Position numbers and translations under genes: made by a program. The notes beneath the pieces were generated by a model. That model did not search any database and had not been told where the DNA came from. It saw only the letters and a list, made by a program, of their open reading frames with translations. DNA of 11,483 bases from an uncultured Synechococcus sp. (GTDB lineage Bacteria; Cyanobacteriota; Cyanobacteriia; PCC-6307; Cyanobiaceae), in NCBI GenBank assembly GCA_913040905.1, contig CAJWIC010000028.1, positions 1 through 11,483 on the forward strand. The letters are read 5' to 3'. Position 1 is the stretch's first letter. Each line of letters begins with the position of its first letter. Shown here one piece after another: positions 7,970-11,483 of this stretch.

Positions 7970-8162
7970 CGTAGTCGATCCGATCGTCATCAGAACAGCA
8001 GAGATCGCCGTAATAACGCTCCAACTGCTCGTAGGCCATGTCGTAACTGCTGAACGCTTGGCGTGTCAGACCGTCATGTTGACCGTCGCTGCGGACGATG
8101 CGATGAGTTGTTGTGGCTTGAGCTTTTGTGGCTTGAGCGTCTTCCCGGTCTCCCTCAGACAT
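7935..8162 (-). CDS. Conserved-looking small hypothetical protein, 75 aa
   Basis: This is a small soluble protein of unknown function. The core RIVRSDGQHDGLTRQAFSSYDMAYEQLERYYGDLCCSDDD (two parts, residues 21-60) looks like a compact folded domain, with aromatic residues and paired cysteines. I recall similar short cyanobacterial proteins but cannot name a family. The N-terminus (residues ~9-18) contains a five-residue tandem repeat, AQATK-AQATT, encoded by a 15-base duplication. Its start ATG at 8162 overlaps the stop of the 53-codon gene upstream by eight bases, so the two are probably co-transcribed. Its 3' end runs 35 bases into the end of the transporter operon. Confidence 0.6.
   Translation of the reverse strand: MSEGDREDAQATKAQATTTHRIVRSDGQHDGLTRQAFSSYDMAYEQLERYYGDLCCSDDDRIDYVIVALNPPPAA
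8111..8140. repeat. Tandem 15-base duplication inside the 75-codon gene
   Basis: The 13-mer TTGTGGCTTGAGC occurs at 8111-8123 and again at 8126-8138, giving a 15-base period. The shift is in frame and duplicates five residues in the protein encoded on the minus strand. Confidence 0.85.
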
Positions 8163-8316
8163 CTGCCAGGGGCAGTCGGGCCAGGGCGCGCTCGGCTGCC
8201 ACCAGTTCTCGTTCGGTGTTCATCCAGCTCTCATTGCCGAGCGGGAGATTCTGAACCTGGTCTGCCAGCAGCAGCATCAACTGCTCGCAGCGTTCCCGGA
8301 GCTCCTGACGCAGCAT
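8155..8316 (-). CDS. Small helical hypothetical protein, 53 aa
   Basis: I do not recognise this protein. The 53 residues are rich in Leu, Glu, Arg and Ala with heptad-like spacing (MLRQELRERCEQLMLLLADQ, then NTERELVAAERALARL). That suggests a two-helix hairpin or short coiled coil. ATG 8316 is preferred because AGG sits six bases upstream of it (8323-8325 on the other strand). A GTG at 8349 would add 11 residues. The stop overlaps the start of the downstream 75-codon gene by eight bases, which implies coupled translation. It is divergent from the AEC permease gene at 8390. Confidence 0.5.
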   Translation of the reverse strand: MLRQELRERCEQLMLLLADQVQNLPLGNESWMNTERELVAAERALARLPLADV

Positions 8317-8335
8317 GATGTGCCTGGTAGACGGA

Positions 8336-8348
8336 TGCCAGTCTGGCA
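8336..8348. repeat. Short palindrome in the divergent gap before the AEC permease
   Basis: TGCCA (8336-8340) and TGGCA (8344-8348) are a perfect inverted repeat around GTC. CTGGCA (8343-8348) is 17 bases before TAGTTT (8366-8371), a possible but weak plus-strand promoter. An operator role is speculative. Confidence 0.25.
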
Positions 8349-8389
8349 CATTGTCCGTTGCTGCCTAGTTTCGGGGCTGCTCCGGCGGA

Positions 8390-9301
8390 ATGATGCTGCT
8401 TTTTCTGCTGGAGCTTCTTCCCGCCCTTCTTCTCGGTTTCTGGGGAGGACGTCGAGATCCCGGTCTGTCGGCTCATCTCGCGATGCCCCTGGTGCGTTTC
8501 GGTGTGCCTGTCAGCGTGATGGGTCTGCTGTTGCGAGGTGGCCTGGGGGGCGAGATGGTGTTGGCCGCAGCCCTGGCCGTTCTCGCCATCATCGTTGTGC
8601 TGCTGATGGCCCAGCGCCTGCCGGGGCTCAACGGTCTGCATCGCCCCTCCCTGCGGCTCGGCAGTTGCGTCGGTAACACCGCCTATGTGGGGATCCCACT
8701 GGCCCTGGCTTTCCTGCCGACGGAGGCGTTGCCGATCAGCATCGGCTACGACCTCGGTGCAACATTGCTCACCTGGAGTCTGGGCCCGCTGTTCATCGGT
8801 GCTCGCGGAGGGCGGTCGACTGCCTGGAGCGGCTGGTTGCTCAGCCTCGGCAACAGCCCTGCGACGCGTGGCCTGCTGGGAGCGCTTCTGCTGCAGTGGA
8901 GCCCCTGGCGTTCCGTTGTGGCCGAGGCGCTCTGGTGGCCGTCTCGGCTCGTCATTGCAGGAGCCCTCGTGGTGGTTGGTATGCGGCTGGGGAGCCTGTC
9001 GCGCCATGCGGTGTCGTGGTCGCCGACGGGCCAGGGATTGGTGCCGGCCCTGTTGGTCAAGCTTGGTTTGTATCCAGTGCTGCTGTTGGTGCTGGGATAT
9101 GTGTGGCGGCTTGATCCATTGATGATTCAGGCCATCGCTTTGCAGGGCGCTGCCCCAACAGCGATTTCCTTGTTGTTAATCGCCGAGTCGGTTGGTGTTG
9201 ATCAGGAGCGGGCAGCTGGCCTTGTGTTCTGGAGCACCGTTTTGTCGATGGTCACGGCTCCGGCATGGGGAATTCTTCTGGTCAACCTGATACCAACTTG
9301 A
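8390..9301 (+). CDS. AEC (auxin efflux carrier) family permease
   Basis: This is an inner-membrane secondary transporter of 303 residues with about ten hydrophobic spans from end to end. The N-terminus (LLELLPALLLGFWGGRR) and LAMPLVRFGVPVSVMGLLLRGGL match the first two AEC helices. GSCVGNTAYVGIPLALAFLP (around residues 91-110) matches the conserved N-x-x-F/Y-G-x-P motif. The C-terminal IALQGAAPTAISLLLIAESVGVD fits the last conserved AEC segment. Bacterial members export or import organic acids such as malate, malonate or siderophores; the substrate here cannot be predicted. It begins with ATGATG (8390/8393). GGA lies just before the first ATG, six bases upstream of the second. It appears to be a single-gene unit. 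Confidence 0.85.
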   Translation: MMLLFLLELLPALLLGFWGGRRDPGLSAHLAMPLVRFGVPVSVMGLLLRGGLGGEMVLAAALAVLAIIVVLLMAQRLPGLNGLHRPSLRLGSCVGNTAYVGIPLALAFLPTEALPISIGYDLGATLLTWSLGPLFIGARGGRSTAWSGWLLSLGNSPATRGLLGALLLQWSPWRSVVAEALWWPSRLVIAGALVVVGMRLGSLSRHAVSWSPTGQGLVPALLVKLGLYPVLLLVLGYVWRLDPLMIQAIALQGAAPTAISLLLIAESVGVDQERAAGLVFWSTVLSMVTAPAWGILLVNLIPT

Positions 9302-9322
9302 AGATGAATGGACTGTTCCATT

Positions 9323-9336
9323 GCCCTTCGCAGGGC
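9323..9336 (+). terminator. Weak hairpin after the AEC permease
   Basis: GCCCT and AGGGC form a 5-base stem around TCGC, 22 bases after the permease stop. There is no T-run, so an intrinsic terminator is doubtful. Confidence 0.2.
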
Positions 9337-9405
9337 TGACGACAGAAAGAGGTTCAGTTCTGAATACGTTTTGTGAAGAGGCGGGGATCGCCCTGGGGCA
9401 TGGCC

Positions 9406-9434
9406 TTGTGACGGTCCGTCAACCGTCGTTAAAT
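9406..9434 (+). promoter_or_regulatory. Predicted promoter upstream of the 30-codon ORF
   Basis: TTGTGA (9406-9411) and TTAAAT (9429-9434) each match four of six consensus -35/-10 bases and are exactly 17 bases apart. Transcription would begin near 9441, about 20 bases before ATG 9462. This stretch is noticeably AT-richer than the flanking genes. Confidence 0.45.
9410..9427. promoter_or_regulatory. Palindromic operator-like site in the promoter spacer
   Basis: GACGGT (9410-9415) and ACCGTC (9422-9427) are a perfect 6-base inverted repeat with a 6-base spacer. The site overlaps the end of the -35 and fills the spacer of the predicted promoter, where a dimeric repressor would block polymerase. 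The regulator is unknown. Confidence 0.35.
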
Positions 9435-9461
9435 TGGTTGTGTCGGGATCGGTGAATTGAA

Positions 9462-9554
9462 ATGCAGCAGGTGGATTTCGTTGGGTCGTTAGGGCTTGTT
9501 CTGTTGATTGCTGCTTTAACTGTGCTGGGATATCGCATTAATCACGTTGTTTAA
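9462..9554 (+). CDS. Possible 30-aa single-span membrane microprotein
   Basis: The ORF encodes MQQVDFVGSLGLVLLIAALT followed by VLGYRINHVV. This is a polar N-terminus, one hydrophobic helix (about residues 6-24) and a short basic-then-hydrophobic tail. The size and shape are those of the minor photosystem, cytochrome b6f or NDH-1 subunits of cyanobacteria. I compared it from memory with PsaI, PsaM, PsbM, PsbN, PsbT, PsbX, PetG, PetL, PetM, PetN and Ycf12 and none matches well. GGTGA (9451-9455) lies six bases before the ATG as a reasonable ribosome site, and a promoter-like pair lies upstream. It fills the middle of the only gene-poor stretch in the window (9302-9609). A chance ORF of this length is possible. 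Confidence 0.45.
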   Translation: MQQVDFVGSLGLVLLIAALTVLGYRINHVV

Positions 9555-9571
9555 AACTCTGTGGTATTTGT

Positions 9572-9634
9572 ATTTCGGCGAGAGGTAATTGGGATGATGT
9601 TTGTGTCACTCAGTATGGCCGAAAGCGCCGAAAT
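9572..9634. repeat. 9-base inverted repeat flanking the alkB 3' end
   Basis: ATTTCGGCG (9572-9580) and CGCCGAAAT (9626-9634) are perfect inverted repeats separated by 45 bases. The right arm encodes the end of AlkB (FRRF). There is no T-run, and the large loop makes a terminator unlikely, so chance is possible. Confidence 0.3.
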
Positions 9635-10212
9635 GTGAGATTGATTCTTGACTCTTTCACGCGTTTGCGTTGGGGCACGGCATGCAGCCAATCCTGTTGA
9701 CAGCCGGGGTGCATCACGAGCAGATCGCCGCTGGTCAAGGTCAAGGTGTGACGGTGCTGCCGTTGATGGCGGTGGCGTAACTGGAAGTCCCGGCTGGATC
9801 CCAGTGACAGGGAAGCGATCGGTTGGCTTTGATCGATGTCTGCCTCGTCATCGGCGTGCCAGCCCATCCGGTCGTCTCCGTGGCGGTAGAGGTTGAGCAG
9901 GCAGCCATTGAAGCGACAACCGCATGCCGTGTTGATCTGATCCAGCAACGGCACGAACCAGCTGGGCCAACCTTCGCCAACGTGTCGGGTGCCGCTGTAG
10001 CGGTAGGTCACCTCCTGTTCGGCCAGAAACATCGTCAGGCGGGGTACCGGGTGATGGCGGCCGTAGACCTGCACGATCGGTTGCTGCCAGTGAAGCCTGT
10101 CCATCAAGATCGACTCCCATTGGTCGGCATTCGCCGGCGCAAGCCAACTGCGGCGATGGGTCCAGGGCAGTGTGGATGGCTCAGACTGTCGTTGTGACGC
10201 GTCGTCGCCCAT
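9610..10212 (-). CDS. alkB: AlkB-family 2-oxoglutarate/Fe(II) dioxygenase
   Basis: AlkB-type enzymes oxidatively remove methyl groups from N1-methyladenine and N3-methylcytosine in DNA or RNA, using Fe(II), 2-oxoglutarate and O2. The 200-residue protein has the complete active site. The iron ligands are His119 and Asp121 (GWHADDE) and His177 (WLHAV). The 2-oxoglutarate-binding arginine motif is RINLTFR (Arg189, Arg195), and NLYR lies at 107-110. PVPRLTMFLAEQEVTYRYSG (residues 55-74) matches the nucleotide-recognition lid of AlkB2/3-like homologs. The length and this lid place it closer to the ALKBH2/3-like branch than to E. coli AlkB. ATG 10212 is used; ATG 10260 would lie inside the divergent hydrolase. 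It is divergent from the SGNH hydrolase with both start codons in one CATG. Confidence 0.9.
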   Translation of the reverse strand: MGDDASQRQSEPSTLPWTHRRSWLAPANADQWESILMDRLHWQQPIVQVYGRHHPVPRLTMFLAEQEVTYRYSGTRHVGEGWPSWFVPLLDQINTACGCRFNGCLLNLYRHGDDRMGWHADDEADIDQSQPIASLSLGSSRDFQLRHRHQRQHRHTLTLTSGDLLVMHPGCQQDWLHAVPQRKRVKESRINLTFRRFRPY

Positions 10213-10990
10213 GACATCAACGTTGTTGATCCTTGGCGCCAGCTTGATGGATGCCGGCAATGTGTCGCGAGCGACCGATGGTCTGGTGCTTGGGGAGCAG
10301 ATCGCAATCGAGATGGGTGGTGATCCCGAGGATGTCCAGTTGTTCCCTCTTGAGGATCTTCCCCGCCCCGGGTCGGCGCAGCTTCACAACTATGCCCATG
10401 GGGGAGCTCAGTCAGGTTTCGGGTTCAAGCAACAGGTGCGGGCCGTTCGTCGACAGGCTGAGGTTTATCAGTCGCTGCACGATGTGGATCTGTTGATCTC
10501 TGCTGGAGCGAATGACGTTCTCGACCAACTGGAGCCCGGCGGGGCATTCATGGCCGTGCTCGAGACGGAGGATCGACGTGATGATCGTCGATTGATGCGC
10601 CGCAATGCCAAACAAATCGCTCGCAATCTTCGGCGTGGGGTTGATCGGTTGACCGGTCTTGTTGATGAGGTTGTGGTGATCGGATCCTTTCCGTTGTCAT
10701 CGACACCGGAACTTCAGTCGATGGCGGCTGAGCTTGATCCTGGCGCGTTCGATCGCCTGATCGAGATCGTGGATGGCATCGGTGCCAAGGTTCAGCGCAA
10801 GCTTGAACGCCACGTTGCGTCGGATGGCTCTGTCGTGGTTCTGAATCTCAAAGCGGCATGGGACAGGCTCGAGGCCCCTTCCTTTATTGATGCGGTGCAC
10901 CCCAGCAGCGAGACGAATCGTCAGCTGGCGGAACTGATCGTTCCTGATCTGATCGCAGAGCTGAACAGCTTTGGCTTTGCGGAAGGATGA
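10211..10990 (+). CDS. GDSL/SGNH-family hydrolase (lipase/esterase-like)
   Basis: This is probably a serine esterase or lipase of the thermolabile-hemolysin type, 259 residues. The SGNH blocks are in order. Block I is LILGASLMDAGN with nucleophile Ser11, where the usual GDS is GAS. Block II is NYAHGGAQSG (oxyanion Gly around 64-65). Block III is GAND (99-102, Asn101). Block V is DAVHP with catalytic Asp227 and His230. There is no signal peptide, so unlike many relatives it should be cytoplasmic. ATG 10211 starts four residues before the first strand, and the upstream ATG 10172, with AGGG eight bases before it, would add 13 residues reaching into alkB. Its TGA overlaps a possible ATG at 10987 of the next gene. 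Confidence 0.8.
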   Translation: MTSTLLILGASLMDAGNVSRATDGLVLGEQIAIEMGGDPEDVQLFPLEDLPRPGSAQLHNYAHGGAQSGFGFKQQVRAVRRQAEVYQSLHDVDLLISAGANDVLDQLEPGGAFMAVLETEDRRDDRRLMRRNAKQIARNLRRGVDRLTGLVDEVVVIGSFPLSSTPELQSMAAELDPGAFDRLIEIVDGIGAKVQRKLERHVASDGSVVVLNLKAAWDRLEAPSFIDAVHPSSETNRQLAELIVPDLIAELNSFGFAEG

Positions 10991-11043
10991 CGTCCCATGA
11001 AGGGACTGCGGATCACCAGGACTCTTCCCATACATTCCTAGGG

Positions 11044-11349
11044 ATGGGAGCTCGAATCACACAGGACGAATTTCTCAAGCGCGCTCGGCAGCGCTTCGCT
11101 GATCAGTTCGATTACAGCCAGATCCTCTGGAGAAGCTTCAAGAGTCCGGTGAAGATCCGCTGCACGCATCACCCGGTTCAGGAGATCACGATCACCCCTG
11201 AAAAGCATCTGCAGACCCTGGGCGGCTGCAGGCATTGTCTGCGGGAGAGGCGGATCGCCTCCTTGGAACGGGAGCTCAACCGCAGGTCAGCACCTGAGCG
11301 GTCCCTCGCCAAGGGGTCTGAAGCTCAGGCGGTCAAGCTCACCCGCTGA
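11044..11349 (+). CDS. Small zinc-knuckle protein, DUF723-like
   Basis: The function is unknown. The 101 residues contain FLKRARQRFADQFDYSQI (10-27), then VKIRC..HP and EKHLQTLGGCRHC. The pattern F-x-x-x-A-x-x-x-F/H-x-D-x-F/Y-D-Y-S, C-x2-H and G-C-x2-C is seen in short treble-clef-like modules of phage and homing-endonuclease-associated proteins and in stand-alone cyanobacterial proteins. Cys40, His43, Cys62 and Cys65 would bind one zinc. The C-terminus is basic, so nucleic-acid binding is plausible but unproven. I prefer ATG 11044, just before the domain. ATG 10987 overlaps the hydrolase stop as ATGA and would add 19 low-complexity residues. The last 25 bases overlap the convergent metA gene. 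Confidence 0.6.
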   Translation: MGARITQDEFLKRARQRFADQFDYSQILWRSFKSPVKIRCTHHPVQEITITPEKHLQTLGGCRHCLRERRIASLERELNRRSAPERSLAKGSEAQAVKLTR

Positions 11350-11483
11350 TAGCAGAACCAGAGCCACTGCTGGAACAGCAGGTTGCGATGGGAACGCCAG
11401 GAGGTCTGGGGTTGGTCTGCATCGAAGTTCTCCGGGGGCGGCACATCACCCCGGGCCCGGTCCCGTTCCATTTCACCCAGGAT
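11325..11483 (-). CDS. metA: Homoserine O-succinyltransferase, C-terminal end (5' part outside window)
   Basis: MetA activates homoserine by O-acylation in methionine synthesis, in the cytoplasm. Only the last 52 residues are present. They contain FDADQPQTSWRSHRNLLFQQW, split around residues 20-40 of the fragment. This matches the conserved MetA C-terminal motif (P-x-x-x-W-R-S/T-H-x-N-L-L-F-x-x-W) and ends shortly after, as the family does. The acyl donor (succinyl- or acetyl-CoA) depends on a residue not in the window. The gene converges on the zinc-knuckle gene and overlaps it by 25 bases with no visible terminator. Confidence 0.8.
   Translation of the reverse strand: MLGEMERDRARGDVPPPENFDADQPQTSWRSHRNLLFQQWLWFCYQRVSLTA

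Noticed and set aside
8231..9007. 258-codon Gln/His-rich open frame on the minus strand
   Set aside because: It is antisense to the AEC permease, with shadow composition and no motif.
9304..9336. Short ORF of 11 codons after the AEC permease
   Set aside because: Too short, with no ribosome site and no recognisable features.

Overview
The window looks like a piece of a picocyanobacterial chromosome, most likely marine Synechococcus. It is moderately GC-rich and very densely packed. Genes overlap by 1-8 bases, convergent genes overlap at their ends, and Shine-Dalgarno sequences are often weak or absent. The content is also typical: long-form CbiX, MetA, an amino-acid ABC transporter of the Aap/NatFGH type, a SulP anion transporter and several very small proteins. 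I see no mobile element, tRNA, rRNA or CRISPR array. The assignment to organism is inferred from protein style, not from a database comparison.

Layout. 1-851 (minus): 5'-complete, 3'-truncated sirohydrochlorin chelatase (cbiX), divergent from 901-2106 (plus), an FAD-linked oxidase. The oxidase is followed 31 bases later by a SulP/STAS anion transporter (2138-3694), which ends in a clean UUCG-loop terminator. A small exported protein (3708-4028, minus) converges on that terminator.

The core is a five-gene coupled operon on the plus strand, 4113-7969: substrate-binding lipoprotein, two permeases, ATPase and a 62-residue membrane protein. Each joins the next by a TGATG or ATGA overlap. The first four form a general L-amino-acid uptake system. 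The fifth is an unrecognised candidate accessory protein.

Two tiny overlapping minus-strand genes (7935-8316) converge on the operon end and are divergent from an AEC-family permease (8390-9301). The next 308 bases have no long ORF but contain a plausible promoter with a palindrome in its spacer and a 30-codon single-membrane-span ORF (9462-9554).

An AlkB-type oxygenase (9610-10212, minus) and a GDSL/SGNH hydrolase (10211-10990, plus) are divergent and appear to share one CATG for both start codons. A short zinc-knuckle protein (11044-11349) overlaps the 3' end of a convergent homoserine O-succinyltransferase gene (metA, cut by the window edge).

The best candidates for something undescribed are the small proteins: the 62-residue fifth ORF of the transporter operon, the 30-residue membrane microprotein with its own promoter, and the 53/75-residue pair. 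No large novel system is evident. Most of the window is ordinary housekeeping and transport.
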